NCBI GenBank assembly: GCA_945898205.1
Contig: CAMDHO010000001.1
Location: 1-64,000, forward strand
Reading direction: 5' to 3'
DNA: 64,000 nucleotides
Origin: Chlamydia trachomatis
GTDB lineage: Bacteria > Chlamydiota > Chlamydiia > Chlamydiales > Rhabdochlamydiaceae
The notes below the pieces were generated by a model, which saw only the letters and a program-made list of their open reading frames with translations, was not told the DNA's origin and searched no databases. The position numbers were made by a program, and so were the translations under genes. Shown here in pieces: positions 1-9,684 of the stretch. Positions within the stretch are counted from its first letter, which is position 1; each line of letters begins with the position of its first letter.

Positions 1-213
1 TGTGGATGTATTTCCTTTTTGGATTTCTTTAATTCCTCTGTGAATAGTAGATCGAGCTATGTTTGTCGCTTGGCTGACAAGGAGAACCCCTCCATGCCCA
101 TAAGATAAAGATTCTGCAGCGGCCCATAAGCGTTTTCCTTTTTCAGTCAAACAGTCATGCAGCGCTGCATATTTTCGCGTAATGGATTCTATCTCTTTCA
201 AGGGATTTTTCAT
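1..213 (-). mobile_element. ISAzo13-family transposase, N-terminal part (cut by window edge)
   Basis: The minus strand from the ATG at 213 is open to the window edge, giving about 71 residues. They read like the N-terminus of ISAzo13-family transposases: a helical segment with EKGKRLWAAAESLSYGHGG, followed by a helix-turn-helix with ARSTIHRGIKEI. The catalytic DDE domain lies outside the window, so it cannot be judged whether the element is intact. The IS end should fall somewhere in about 220-300, but only one end is visible and terminal inverted repeats cannot be confirmed. The family call comes from recognising the motif. Confidence 0.7.
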
Positions 214-708
214 GCCTTCTTGATAGCCTGTTATTCAATAAAAGTGTAGCAGTTATTTTTGCCCAGTTCCTAAGTGTTGTTTTTTTGGGGAAAACGGCTT
301 GATGCCCGTCTACGCAGCTCTATTTGATTTTGCTGTCTGTTTAGAGTTGCGGTAGCTGCATAAGTCGTTGGTTATAAGTTAATTATAGCATAAAACAACT
401 ATTTTTTGAACAAAGAAAACGCCTCTAAAATCATATTTAGAGGCGTTTTCTTTAATGAAAAAGATAGAGAACGGAACCTGGAATAGAAATTAAGAAGTCA
501 ACTACTGACATGTCGAACGAATTGCATCTTGAAAGATCTTTCTAAAACATTCTCATAGAGAAAAATAAATATTCTTTTTTTAAATCTTATTTCTCCAAGG
601 GAAGTGAAGTCGCCCACAACTGCTGAATTATTTCTAGTCGCATTAAATTTATCCCAATAAAAGGGCTAAAAATGATATTAGGTAGGCTAGCGGAGGGACA
701 TTCATTTC
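214..708. other. Gene-poor stretch between IS edge and secreted-protein gene
   Basis: No convincing coding frame is seen. The first part probably contains the left end of the ISAzo13-like element. The only clear structure is the hairpin at 412-453, listed separately. The remainder is AT-rich with no recognisable motif. Confidence 0.5.
412..453. terminator. Perfect 18-bp stem hairpin terminator
   Basis: An 18-nt arm at 412-429 is perfectly complementary to 436-453, with a 6-nt loop. The core gcctc/gaggc is flanked by A-rich and T-rich ends, so it can act as an intrinsic terminator in both directions. It lies downstream of the minus-strand secreted-protein gene ending at 709, and behind the IS on the other side. 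Confidence 0.75.
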
Positions 709-2349
709 CTATTCTGAATAAACATCCCAAGGCGGAATGGGTATTTGATTTACAGTGGTCATTAGGAGATATGAGGTATAGATGACGTAATTGGTTACCG
801 GAAAGTTCAATCCAGTAAAAGGCGGATTTGCGCTATTTATTGAGTTAACATTTGTAATAAAAGTCATGAAGTCTGAAAGATTCCAGTTTCCAAAGAATCG
901 ATAGGGAGTCGCTGGAGGGTGAGGAGAGACCTCTTCATAATTTAAAGCAAACATCCAATAGATGCTATTAACCATGTCTTGAGTGATAGCGGGTTGAGTT
1001 GTCCAGCCAGGGGCGATTTCCGTGCGTTGCCAAGAAATATTAGTAGCTGTAATAGTTGATCCATCCTCGAGGACTAGATTGCTGTTATTTACGACATGAT
1101 CTACAACATCAATTTTTTTAGGAGGATTTGCTGTAGTAAATAAGAAGGGATCCCCATCTTGGAATGTCAAAAAATTAGATCCTACGCCTGTTACATTAAC
1201 ACCTCCCTGAACACATGAAATACGACCCTCTCCATTAACATAGGGTTGATCTAAAAGAAGTTTGTTAAAGTAAGTAGCGGCTAAAACTCCATCGTGAGAG
1301 CCTGAAGGAGTAGCGCCTGCAGCAAAAATAGCTGGTATATTGGTTTGATAGGCTTGGATATAGACCTTTTGTAAGAGAGGGACTGTTAAAATCGGTAATT
1401 CGGGGGTAATTATCCGCCAGAAAGGTTGTGGGTTTGGAAAAACACCGGGGTCAAAGCTTGCTACAAAAATGGGATTAACTGGAAAAGTTGAAACGTTGGA
1501 GAAAGCTATTTTTGATTCATCGATGCCTATTGTGGTTCCAAGATTAATGGGAACAGTTTGAGATGTCTTAGAATCTATATACGTTAACGCACACGCCCAT
1601 TTATAATTGTCAGTATAATTATAAACTCTTTGTTGATCCGATTTGGTTGCTATGAGGGTATCAGAGCCTTGTCCTTCTGGATCAAACGCTACTTCACTAA
1701 TACCAATATTTTGACTAATCATAACAGCTGCCCAATTCAGCATGTTTGTTATGTACTCAAAATAGCCAACATGGTAACTGGCAGGAAGAGGCGCTGCTAT
1801 TGCTGTGTAAGGAGAGACAAAAGGAACAGTATTCGAAACATCGCTGTTAAAGAACCCATTTTCAAAAAAAATGCATACTTCAAAATTGGGCACGTTAGCA
1901 ACTGTTTTCATCGTATTTACAAGAGTGCTTGTCATTGAAATAAAATTATCTGGCATAGAACTATTTGATTGAAAAAAATCGAGTTTTACTGAGCCATCAG
2001 CAGCCATGGGGGTTGGGATAAAGAGAATTACTTTTTGAATATTACTTGTTTGGCATAAGCTGGTGAGATTATTAAAGTGAGTAACGCAATCGGAGTCGGA
2101 GTGTACGTCTTCAAGATAATCCCAAAGCGTAAAGCCATAGTTAGTAAACTCGCTTACAGGACTAACTGCAGGACTTGTTTTTTTGGGGGAATTGGGTATC
2201 TGGTTATTTACATTGTGAACAACGGAATCATAAAACTCAGTAATAGCGAAAGGATATTTCCCAGCGTCAAGAGCTTGGGTGGATGCAAGAAGTATTGCTA
2301 AAGAAAAAGCGACTTTAGAAAAAATAGGAAAAGCCAAAAGAGCCTCCAT
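709..2349 (-). CDS. Large secreted protein of unknown function
   Basis: Not recognised as a named family. The N-terminus has a signal peptide (KVAFSLAILLASTQALDA), so the product is exported. The body (about 540 aa) has hydrophobic strands alternating with helices (e.g. VILFIPTP, FEVCIFFENG, EVAFDPEG), compatible with a TIM-barrel-like enzyme. Near residues 380-450 lies an inserted beta segment with GVNVTGVGSNFLTFQDGDPF. This resembles a short beta module common in phage and surface proteins. Start choice is uncertain: ATG at 2349 gives a sensible signal peptide, while an in-frame TTG at 2337 has GGAGG five bases upstream. An ATG at 2391 is also possible but has no ribosome site. The start overlaps the end of the upstream small outer membrane protein gene, so the two are probably cotranscribed. 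Confidence 0.6.
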   Translation of the reverse strand: MEALLAFPIFSKVAFSLAILLASTQALDAGKYPFAITEFYDSVVHNVNNQIPNSPKKTSPAVSPVSEFTNYGFTLWDYLEDVHSDSDCVTHFNNLTSLCQTSNIQKVILFIPTPMAADGSVKLDFFQSNSSMPDNFISMTSTLVNTMKTVANVPNFEVCIFFENGFFNSDVSNTVPFVSPYTAIAAPLPASYHVGYFEYITNMLNWAAVMISQNIGISEVAFDPEGQGSDTLIATKSDQQRVYNYTDNYKWACALTYIDSKTSQTVPINLGTTIGIDESKIAFSNVSTFPVNPIFVASFDPGVFPNPQPFWRIITPELPILTVPLLQKVYIQAYQTNIPAIFAAGATPSGSHDGVLAATYFNKLLLDQPYVNGEGRISCVQGGVNVTGVGSNFLTFQDGDPFLFTTANPPKKIDVVDHVVNNSNLVLEDGSTITATNISWQRTEIAPGWTTQPAITQDMVNSIYWMFALNYEEVSPHPPATPYRFFGNWNLSDFMTFITNVNSINSANPPFTGLNFPVTNYVIYTSYLLMTTVNQIPIPPWDVYSE

Positions 2350-2671
2350 ATATTTGATAAGTCTGCTTTTGAATTCCAAGAAGAATTCCATCAGAAGAGT
2401 AGGCCGTAGACTTTCCTGTTTTTATAATGTTATAGTAAGGAGTGATTTGAATATCCCAGTTTCCAGATACGTAAGCTCTTGCAAAAAGATCCATAGGTTG
2501 AGTGTATTGGTACCCAATTATGCCGCCAACGGCAGCGCCATGAAATATGGCAGTGTTCTTTGAATCCAATTGAGCATTTGCAACAACGGGTCCAAAGAAT
2601 AGCTCGCTTTCAGCATCTAAAGATAGAGAAAGCAGGGAACAAATAGATAAAAAAAGAAGACGTGTTTTCAT
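2315..2671 (-). CDS. Small putative outer-membrane beta-barrel protein
   Basis: 118 residues. A signal peptide (MKTRLLFLSICSLLSLSLDA) is followed by short alternating amphipathic strands rich in G, Y and F (GGIIGYQY, LFARAYVSGNWDIQI). The protein ends in SYFF, the aromatic C-terminus typical of barrels inserted by BamA. It is short for an 8-stranded barrel (usually about 150-200 aa), so it may be truncated or oligomeric. The gene lies directly upstream of the large secreted-protein gene and overlaps its start. Confidence 0.5.
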   Translation of the reverse strand: MKTRLLFLSICSLLSLSLDAESELFFGPVVANAQLDSKNTAIFHGAAVGGIIGYQYTQPMDLFARAYVSGNWDIQITPYYNIIKTGKSTAYSSDGILLGIQKQTYQIYGGSFGFSYFF

Positions 2672-2790
2672 TCCTTTATAAATACATTTAATCTAATTTT
2701 TCGTGTAAGAACTTTTTTGAAAAATCTAAATAAATTGAGTAAAAAAAGCATTTATGAAAATATCACAAATCATTTAAATAGGAGGTCGGT

Positions 2791-4464
2791 ATGATTAAGC
2801 AGCTATTTTTATCTCTTCTTTTGACACTTGGAATCTCGTCGGGATGTTCTAAATCAACCCCAGAACACCCCTTTGAATCGTTTCTTAATTCTTTTATCCC
2901 ACAAGTAGCTGATAAAGCCAAACAGCTTAATAAAGCTTTTTGGCTTCTTGAAACAACAGGAAGCTCTGATGCGGCAGATCTTGTAGCGTCTATTAGCACA
3001 GAGCTTTCGTTACTTTTTAATGATGCAAAAACCTATCAAAAACTATTGAACTGGGAAAAAGATCCTTCTTTGACAGATCTTCTTTTAAAAAGACAGCTAC
3101 AGACCTTGATTTATTCTTTTAAGGAAAAAGCTATTCCAGAGAATCTTTTAAAAGAAATTGCTCAAAAAGAAGCCGCTCTTGGGTATGCTTATGCGAATTT
3201 TCGAGCCACCCTTAATGGAAAAACTGTTTCTGAAAATGACCTCTTGGATGTCCTGAAAAAAGAAACTCTCCCTTTAAAGCGTCAAGAGGCTTGGGAGGCA
3301 TCTAAAGAGATAGGAATGCTTTTATCTCCTAAAATATCGGAACTTGTTAAACTTCGAAACGAAGCAGCAAAAAGCCTTGGATATAGCAATTATTTTCAAA
3401 TGCAACTTGATTTACAAGAAGTAGACGAAAAAAAGCTTTTTCAACTGCTAGAACAAATAGCAAGTCGATCGGATTTAGCCTATCAAAAAGCGTTGAAATA
3501 TATTGAAGAAGTTCAATCAAAGCAATTTGCTACTCCTATAAATAAACTAGGCCCTTGGGCTTGGAGTGATCCTTTTTCTCAAGAAGATCCACTTAATCGA
3601 TTAGAGCTCGATTCTCTATTAACGCATACGGATCTTATTGAAGCGAGTCGTCTTTTTTATCAAAATATGGGGATTGATGTATCTCCCATTTTAAAGGCTA
3701 GCGATTTATTTGAAAGGACCGGAAAAAATCAACATGCTTTTTGCATTAATATGGATCGAGAGTCTGATATTCGTACTTTGAATAATGTCAAACCTACATT
3801 GAAATGGTTTGAAACTGTTTTACATGAATTAGGCCATGCTATTTATGAACTTGGGTACGACAAAAAGCTCCCTTGGCAGTTAAGAGTTCCTCCTCATATG
3901 ATTACAACTGAGGCTATGGCTCTTATGGCAGGAAGAAGAGCCTATCTCCCCTCTTCTTTATCTCAACTATCAACCTATTCAAACTCTCAAGATGAACTTA
4001 TTCAAAAAGCGGAAGAAGGTTTGCAAAGAAGGCAGTTAATTTTTAGTCGATGGGTTCTTGTTATGACATACTTTGAGCGCGAACTTTATCAAAATCCTGA
4101 TCAAGACCTAAATAAGTTGTGGTGGGAACTAGTTGTGAACTATCAAAAAATTAACCCTCCTCAAAATCGTGAAAATAAAAATGATTGGGCTTCAAAATAT
4201 CATATAGGCCTTGCTCCAGTTTATTATTATAGCTACTTGTTAGGGGAAGTCTTTGCTTCTGCTATGGAGGAGTCTATTTTTCAGTTAACGGGATCTAAAG
4301 ATCTTGATAGCGAAGCGGCAGGACGTTATTTACAAGAAAAGCTTTTTTTCCCTGGAAATAGTATGAATTGGGCAGCTCTTATTGAGCATGTTTTAGGAAA
4401 GCCTTTAACTGCAGATGCCTGGATTTCTCAATTTGCAAATAAATCGCAATCTTTAGACCTTTGA
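2791..4464 (+). CDS. M2/M3-type zinc metallopeptidase, predicted lipoprotein
   Basis: 557 residues. The N-terminus is a lipoprotein signal with lipobox SSGC around Cys19, so it is predicted to be membrane anchored in the periplasm. The zinc site HELGH is at residues 345-349, and a downstream TTEAMAL glutamate (E374) fits as third ligand. This HExxH-x24-E arrangement and the all-helical composition match the gluzincin oligopeptidases of families M2 (ACE-like) and M3. The family choice between M2 and M3 is not settled. A strong ribosome site (GGAGGT, 2781-2786) supports the start. The role is probably degradation of peptides in the envelope (inference). Confidence 0.8.
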   Translation: MIKQLFLSLLLTLGISSGCSKSTPEHPFESFLNSFIPQVADKAKQLNKAFWLLETTGSSDAADLVASISTELSLLFNDAKTYQKLLNWEKDPSLTDLLLKRQLQTLIYSFKEKAIPENLLKEIAQKEAALGYAYANFRATLNGKTVSENDLLDVLKKETLPLKRQEAWEASKEIGMLLSPKISELVKLRNEAAKSLGYSNYFQMQLDLQEVDEKKLFQLLEQIASRSDLAYQKALKYIEEVQSKQFATPINKLGPWAWSDPFSQEDPLNRLELDSLLTHTDLIEASRLFYQNMGIDVSPILKASDLFERTGKNQHAFCINMDRESDIRTLNNVKPTLKWFETVLHELGHAIYELGYDKKLPWQLRVPPHMITTEAMALMAGRRAYLPSSLSQLSTYSNSQDELIQKAEEGLQRRQLIFSRWVLVMTYFERELYQNPDQDLNKLWWELVVNYQKINPPQNRENKNDWASKYHIGLAPVYYYSYLLGEVFASAMEESIFQLTGSKDLDSEAAGRYLQEKLFFPGNSMNWAALIEHVLGKPLTADAWISQFANKSQSLDL

Positions 4465-4583
4465 GAGTTTTAAGTTTCTAGTCTATTTTTCCTGAGAGAG
4501 AAGTTTTCAATGGAAATTCTACTATGGGAAAAAAACACAATGAACTATCCTGCTTTTTTTGTTTTATTTAGGGGAGTCATTTT

Positions 4584-6734
4584 GTGAGCCAAACTACGGA
4601 AAAACCCTCTTCAGAGCTGAACTCTGAGCAAGCAAGAGCCTCTAAGCATATTGAAGGCCCAATGCTTGTTTTAGCAGGAGCAGGATCTGGTAAAACAAGA
4701 ATTGTCATTCATCGTATATTACATCTTTTAGAGTCAGGGGTGCCTGCTTCAGAAATTCTTGCAGTGACTTTTACTAATAAGGCTGCAGAAGAAATGAAGC
4801 ATCGCGTTTTGCATCTTGCTAAAGCGCATGTCTTAACCTGCACATTCCACAGTATCTGTGCTAGAATTTTAAGAGAATCTATCACCCTTTTAGGGTATGG
4901 AAGAGATTTTTTGATTTTAGATGAAGAAGATGCTGAAAAATCATTAAAGCAATGTTTTGCTTCACTGGGAATTAAAGAAGACAAAAGTCTTTTAAAAAAC
5001 ACCAGAAGTCAAATTTCTCAAGCCAAAAACCATCTTCTTATGCCAGAGGATCTGTCTAAAGAAGATCGTGGTATCCAAGAAATCTACCAATGTTATCAAA
5101 ACAAACTTAAGCAGTATAACGCTCTTGACTTTGATGATCTTCTATTTCTTACTGTAAAACTCTTTAAAGAATTCCCTGAAGCGTTAGCTCTTTATCAAGA
5201 AAGATGGAAGTTTATATTAATCGATGAGTATCAAGATACTAACCAAGCACAGTATCTTCTCATAAAACTCCTTTCAGCTTGTCATCATAATGTATTTGCT
5301 GTAGGAGACCCGGACCAATCGATTTATTCTTGGAGGGGAGCTAATATCCAAAATATCTTAAATTTTGAATCTGACTACTCTGGAGCTGAAGTCGTTCGTT
5401 TAGAGCAAAATTACAGAAGTTGTAACATAATTTTGGAAGCTGCGAATGCTCTTATTAAACATAACGAGAATCGCTATGAAAAAAATCTTTGGAGCAAACG
5501 AGAGTCTGGTGAGAAAATAGGTCTTTTTATAGCTGAAAATGAAAGGCAAGAAGCTGATTTTGTCTCTCGTCAAATCTGCACTCTTCATAAAAAAAAGGGA
5601 ATAGATTATCAAGATTGTGCCATTTTTTATCGAACAAATTTTCAGTCTAGAACCTTTGAAGATGCCCTTTTAAGAGAAAAAATTCCGTATGTAGTAATTG
5701 GAGGCCTTTCTTTTTATAAAAGAAAGGAGATTAAAGACATTCTTTCTGTGCTTCGAATGATTTTATCAAATTCTGACTTTATAGCTTTTTCAAGAACAAT
5801 AAACCAGCCTCGTAGAGGCCTTGGCTTAGTGGCTCTTGAAAAAATACGAGAGACAGCCCACGAGAAAGGCTTAGAAATTTTTACCCTTTGCGAAGAGATT
5901 ATTGAAAGGAAAATTTCTTTAGGACTGAGCGTCAAACAGATGGCAGGATTGGAAGAATATGTGAAATGTATTCTAGCTTTAAGAGAAATGCATAAAATAA
6001 AGCGCCCTTTAAGTGAAATTCTTTCTAGTGCTGTTGAACGTTCTCGTTATTTGCAATTTTTACAAGAAGATTCTGAAACATATGCAGAAAAAAAAGAAAA
6101 TATAGAAGAACTTATTGCCAAAACAATAGAATGGGAACAAGAAGCCTCAGATCCCTCCTTAGTATTGTTTTTAGAGGAACTTTCCTTAAAATCTTCCGCA
6201 GAAGATCCTGATAAAATGGCCCACTCTATAAGACTTATGACGTTGCATAATGGAAAAGGATTGGAATTTCCTCTTGTTTTTCTAGTAGGAATGGAAGAGG
6301 ACCTTTTTCCTCACATCAATTCCAAGGACTCTTCTGAAAAAATAGAAGAAGAAAGACGCCTTTGTTATGTAGGAGTCACTCGTGCAAAAGACCATCTTTT
6401 CTTAACAGCAAGTAAAAGTCGTTTTTTATGGGGAACTTCTCGAATGATGAGGCCAAGTCGGTTTTTAAAAGAAATCCCTTCTGAATTTGTTCAAAAGCTG
6501 TCTTTGTATAGCCAATCTACCTCTTCTTTTGAAGGCCCTGCTTTTGATAGCTTTGAAGAATCAGATTCATTTGCACCAGGGGATACTGTTAGGCATAATG
6601 ATTTTGGATTAGGTACTGTCCATAAAACGTACCAAACGTCTTTAGGAGTTACCTACGACGTGTTTTTCTTTAATTCTAAAACGGTGAGGACCCTAGCTGC
6701 AAAATATGCAAAGTTAAAGGCTGGCGTGTTATAG
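4584..6734 (+). CDS. uvrD: UvrD/PcrA-type SF1A DNA helicase
   Basis: 716 residues, GTG start with AGGGGAG upstream. ATP-dependent 3'-5' helicase acting in excision and mismatch repair. Walker A is AGAGSGKT (31-38), followed by the Q-rich start LNSEQARA, motif II DEYQD (about 214-218), motif III GDPDQSIYSWRGA and motif VI RRLCYVGVTRAKD. The C-terminus has the PcrA/UvrD Tudor-like end (GDTVRHNDFGLGTVHKTY). It is followed by a DUF486 gene and rpoN. In Chlamydia ung, uvrD and rpoN are also neighbours (established knowledge), so this is a conserved chlamydial locus with insertions. Confidence 0.95.
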   Translation: MSQTTEKPSSELNSEQARASKHIEGPMLVLAGAGSGKTRIVIHRILHLLESGVPASEILAVTFTNKAAEEMKHRVLHLAKAHVLTCTFHSICARILRESITLLGYGRDFLILDEEDAEKSLKQCFASLGIKEDKSLLKNTRSQISQAKNHLLMPEDLSKEDRGIQEIYQCYQNKLKQYNALDFDDLLFLTVKLFKEFPEALALYQERWKFILIDEYQDTNQAQYLLIKLLSACHHNVFAVGDPDQSIYSWRGANIQNILNFESDYSGAEVVRLEQNYRSCNIILEAANALIKHNENRYEKNLWSKRESGEKIGLFIAENERQEADFVSRQICTLHKKKGIDYQDCAIFYRTNFQSRTFEDALLREKIPYVVIGGLSFYKRKEIKDILSVLRMILSNSDFIAFSRTINQPRRGLGLVALEKIRETAHEKGLEIFTLCEEIIERKISLGLSVKQMAGLEEYVKCILALREMHKIKRPLSEILSSAVERSRYLQFLQEDSETYAEKKENIEELIAKTIEWEQEASDPSLVLFLEELSLKSSAEDPDKMAHSIRLMTLHNGKGLEFPLVFLVGMEEDLFPHINSKDSSEKIEEERRLCYVGVTRAKDHLFLTASKSRFLWGTSRMMRPSRFLKEIPSEFVQKLSLYSQSTSSFEGPAFDSFEESDSFAPGDTVRHNDFGLGTVHKTYQTSLGVTYDVFFFNSKTVRTLAAKYAKLKAGVL

Positions 6735-6775
6735 AAATTTATTATATAGAACTTCTAATTTAAGAAGAAAAGTCC

Positions 6776-7102
6776 ATGACAACTATTTTTCTCCTATTGC
6801 TATCTAATATTTTCATGACTTTTGCTTGGTATGGGCATCTGAAATACCGCAGCTCTCCCTTATTTCTTGTTATATTAGCGAGTTGGGGGATCGCGTTTTT
6901 TGAATATTGCTTTCAAGTTCCGGCTAATAGAATTGGTAGTTATCAGTTTTCAACTGTACAACTGAAAACAATACAAGAAATCATTACTTTGGTTGTTTTT
7001 TGTTTTTTTTCTTATTTTTATCTAAATGAACCTGTGAAAATCAATCAAATGATTGGTTTTATATTCATCGTATTGGCTGCATTTTTTATATTTAAATCAT
7101 AA
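6776..7102 (+). CDS. DUF486 / DMT-like small membrane protein
   Basis: 108 residues with four hydrophobic helices (LLLLSNIFMTFAWYGHL, LFLVILASWGIAFFEYCF, IITLVVFCFFSYFYL, IGFIFIVLAAFFIF). The pattern AWYGHLK...SWGIAFFEYCFQVPANRIG...QLKTIQEIITL...LNEP matches the DUF486 family of half-size drug/metabolite-transporter-like proteins in the inner membrane. Substrate unknown. It lies 41 bp after uvrD and 132 bp before rpoN on the same strand. The intergenic stretch before rpoN is very AT-rich and probably carries a separate promoter. Confidence 0.85.
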   Translation: MTTIFLLLLSNIFMTFAWYGHLKYRSSPLFLVILASWGIAFFEYCFQVPANRIGSYQFSTVQLKTIQEIITLVVFCFFSYFYLNEPVKINQMIGFIFIVLAAFFIFKS

Positions 7103-7234
7103 ATTTATACGTAAAATATTTGTTATTTTTAATTGTCGGTTTGATTTTTTATATTCACAATATTTAAATTAAAATAGACAAATTAATTTAATTGTAATAT
7201 CAGTTGAATATGATCGCAAATAGAGAAGAAATTC

Positions 7235-8518
7235 ATGATGAGAGATTTTTCCGAACAAAAAAATACAATTTCTATAAAAACAGATCAAAAAATACAAATG
7301 TCTCTTTCTATGAGGCAGTCGTTAAATGTATTGCAAATGCCGATAGAAGAACTTTCTTGTTGGGTTGAAGAGCAAATCGAACAAAACCCACTTTTAGATT
7401 GGAAAGATAGCCCTTCTCAAAAAGGCAGAATACCCCTTGAAATAGAGATAGCTTATGAACCTTCTTTATTTGAATATCTTATGCAACAAGCAAGAGAAAA
7501 TATTCATGATGAACGCTCTTTGCTTCAAATAGAGTGGATTATTGGCAATTTAGAAGATAATGGTTTTTTTACAACATCTTTAGATACGGCTCCGGACTCG
7601 TGGAATCAAAATCACCTTTTATCTCTTTTGGATAAATTGCAACAGTTTGATCCTCCAGGGATTGGAGCTCGTAATTTACAAGAAAGTCTTCTTTTACAGC
7701 TTCTAGCATTGGGGAAAGAAAACGATTTAAGCTATATCCTGATTAAGGATCATTTAGATGATATCATTGAAGGGAGACTTTCTTTAGTTCAAAGAAAATG
7801 TCTTATAGATGAAAAAACTCTTCATGCGGCAATTTATAGTGAAATTGGTTCTTTAGATCCTTTTCCAGGTCTTCGTTTTCATAAAAAAATAACACCTTTT
7901 TTGACCCCAGATGTATTTTTTTTGGAAGAAGATGGAATTTGGAAAATAGAGATTAATGAAGAAAAGCTTCCAAATTATAGCATTCGGTCTTTTCCAGATG
8001 ATTCAACTCTTTTAAGCAGCGAAGATAAGGTGTTTTGTAAAAAACATATTACCCAAGCTAAATGGATAGGGTCTATGATAGAAAAAAGAAGGCAAACACT
8101 TTATAAAGTAACAAATTTTCTCGTAAAAAAACAGATCGGTTATTTGCAAGAAGAGTCTCCTTTTTTACATCCGCTTAGCATAAATGAAGTAGCTCAAGAG
8201 CTTGAACTGCATGAATCAACAATTGCAAGAGCTGTTTCTAATAAGTTTTTAGCTTGTAGATGGGGAATAATTTCTTTAAAAAGTCTTTTATCTAAATGCG
8301 TAACTAAGGATTCTGAAGATATTTCTTCTGACCAAACTCAAAAGCTGCTGCAAAAACTAATTTCGGAAGAGAGTGGAAAAAAGCCTCTTTCAGATAGAGA
8401 ACTCCTAGAAAAAATGCAAAAAAAAGGAGTTCATTGTGCAAGAAGAACAATTACAAAATATCGAAAATCTCTTAATATTCCCTCAGGACGATTTAGAAAA
8501 AAACTAGAGCTTTTTTAG
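7235..8518 (+). CDS. rpoN: RNA polymerase sigma-54 factor
   Basis: 427 residues, slightly short for the family. The N-terminal activator-responsive region is present (QKIQMSLSMRQSLNVLQMPIEELSCWVEEQIEQNPLL). The central core-binding region follows (FDPPGIGARNLQESLLLQL). The C-terminus carries a helix-turn-helix (SINEVAQELELHESTIARAVSNK) and the RpoN box ARRTITKYR at 402-410, which contacts the -24 promoter element. The acidic region II is short or absent. Two ATGs (7235, 7238) start the gene. It converges with the following minus-strand gene with a 4-bp overlap. In Chlamydia sigma-54 works with the AtoC/AtoS two-component system (established knowledge); those genes are not in this window. Confidence 0.95.
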   Translation: MMRDFSEQKNTISIKTDQKIQMSLSMRQSLNVLQMPIEELSCWVEEQIEQNPLLDWKDSPSQKGRIPLEIEIAYEPSLFEYLMQQARENIHDERSLLQIEWIIGNLEDNGFFTTSLDTAPDSWNQNHLLSLLDKLQQFDPPGIGARNLQESLLLQLLALGKENDLSYILIKDHLDDIIEGRLSLVQRKCLIDEKTLHAAIYSEIGSLDPFPGLRFHKKITPFLTPDVFFLEEDGIWKIEINEEKLPNYSIRSFPDDSTLLSSEDKVFCKKHITQAKWIGSMIEKRRQTLYKVTNFLVKKQIGYLQEESPFLHPLSINEVAQELELHESTIARAVSNKFLACRWGIISLKSLLSKCVTKDSEDISSDQTQKLLQKLISEESGKKPLSDRELLEKMQKKGVHCARRTITKYRKSLNIPSGRFRKKLELF

Positions 8519-9684
8519 CTGGGAGAGTTATTAGTTTTTTTATATTCAAGAACCGGAGTTAAACTCTTTAAAAGAGCTTTTTTATCAAAAGTGATAATTT
8601 TAACTGCGCAATCGTTTTCTCCACAAGCTACATGTAATAGTTCACGACCTTCTTCTGTTGAAAGAACTAGGCCAGAAGGGAAAATACTTGGTTTTCTAGA
8701 ATGCGCTGTATTGTTTGTTTTGGTTCCATAAATCCCTTTAAATTGAATAGGATTGGGAGAGCATGCAGTAATACGAAAAGGAGGCGCGGATTCAAACGTG
8801 TAAGCTCCCATTACATACCATATTTTTCCATTTTCTTTAAAGAAGCTGTGAAAGAAAGCTAAATACTGACCATCTACTAAAATAGGGGGGGTTCCACCTC
8901 TAACAATACCCCAAGATTTATTCCAAGGCATGTTTTGTACTGCAATATGATTAGGTTTTTTAAGGTGAATAAGCTCGTTTTTTAAAGGGTCATCCATTTT
9001 TAAAATGACATGAGGATTAAAGTAATAGCCAAAGTGAATTTTTTTTATGCCGTCTTCTTCATATATGAAAGGGACCCAATTTTTTTCAATTCGCCTTAAA
9101 TTCAGGTCTAAGTTTACCTGATCTTGTAATTGCAAAGTTTGAGTGTCGATCTTAGCCAGTCGTATAGTTCGACTTTCTATATTGTTGTCTTCTATATCGT
9201 TATAGGTAATGTAGGGTTGATCATCTAATTTAAAGAGCCTTGGATCTTCTGAAAAATCACTTCCTGTATCAATGCGAGCTGGAGAGGAAAGGGATTTAAA
9301 ATTTTGATCGAGTTGCATCGCGCTAATAAATGTTCGAAAAGGCATTGCTAAATTGCCTAAGTAGATTTTTTGCTTAAAAGGAGTTTTAATGCCCAAGAAC
9401 TTTTTTTTATCTTTTGCGTCATGTCGAAAAACAAGGAAAAAACCATTTTCGTTTTCAATCAAGCCTGGGTTATAGGGGGCTTTAATTCCTTCGATCTGCA
9501 ATGTTGTAATTTTTTTTATAAGACCTTGAGATTCTGCATAAGGAACATTTTGGAGTTTGGAACACAATTGACTATTTCCTGTGAATATAATAGGGGTCTC
9601 TTGCCCAAAACGAAAGGAAAATAAGATCGCTCCTATGCTTAGGAAAAATAAGCTAACCAGTAATTTTTTATTTATACGTCTCAT
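8515..9684 (-). CDS. GH130-like five-bladed propeller protein, membrane-anchored
   Basis: 389 residues. An N-terminal hydrophobic segment (LLVSLFFLSIGAILFSF) serves as signal or anchor, so the domain is extracytoplasmic. The body shows the repeated blade pattern of the GH130/GH43-like glycosidase superfamily: YNPGLIENENGFFLVFR, FSEDPRLFKLDDQPYITYND, EKNWVPF, RGGTPPILVDGQYLAFFHS, FPSGLVLS and ENDCAVKIITF. GH130 members phosphorolyse or hydrolyse beta-mannosides. Whether this one is catalytic or only sugar-binding cannot be told by eye. The gene converges with rpoN. Confidence 0.7.
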   Translation of the reverse strand: MRRINKKLLVSLFFLSIGAILFSFRFGQETPIIFTGNSQLCSKLQNVPYAESQGLIKKITTLQIEGIKAPYNPGLIENENGFFLVFRHDAKDKKKFLGIKTPFKQKIYLGNLAMPFRTFISAMQLDQNFKSLSSPARIDTGSDFSEDPRLFKLDDQPYITYNDIEDNNIESRTIRLAKIDTQTLQLQDQVNLDLNLRRIEKNWVPFIYEEDGIKKIHFGYYFNPHVILKMDDPLKNELIHLKKPNHIAVQNMPWNKSWGIVRGGTPPILVDGQYLAFFHSFFKENGKIWYVMGAYTFESAPPFRITACSPNPIQFKGIYGTKTNNTAHSRKPSIFPSGLVLSTEEGRELLHVACGENDCAVKIITFDKKALLKSLTPVLEYKKTNNSPS

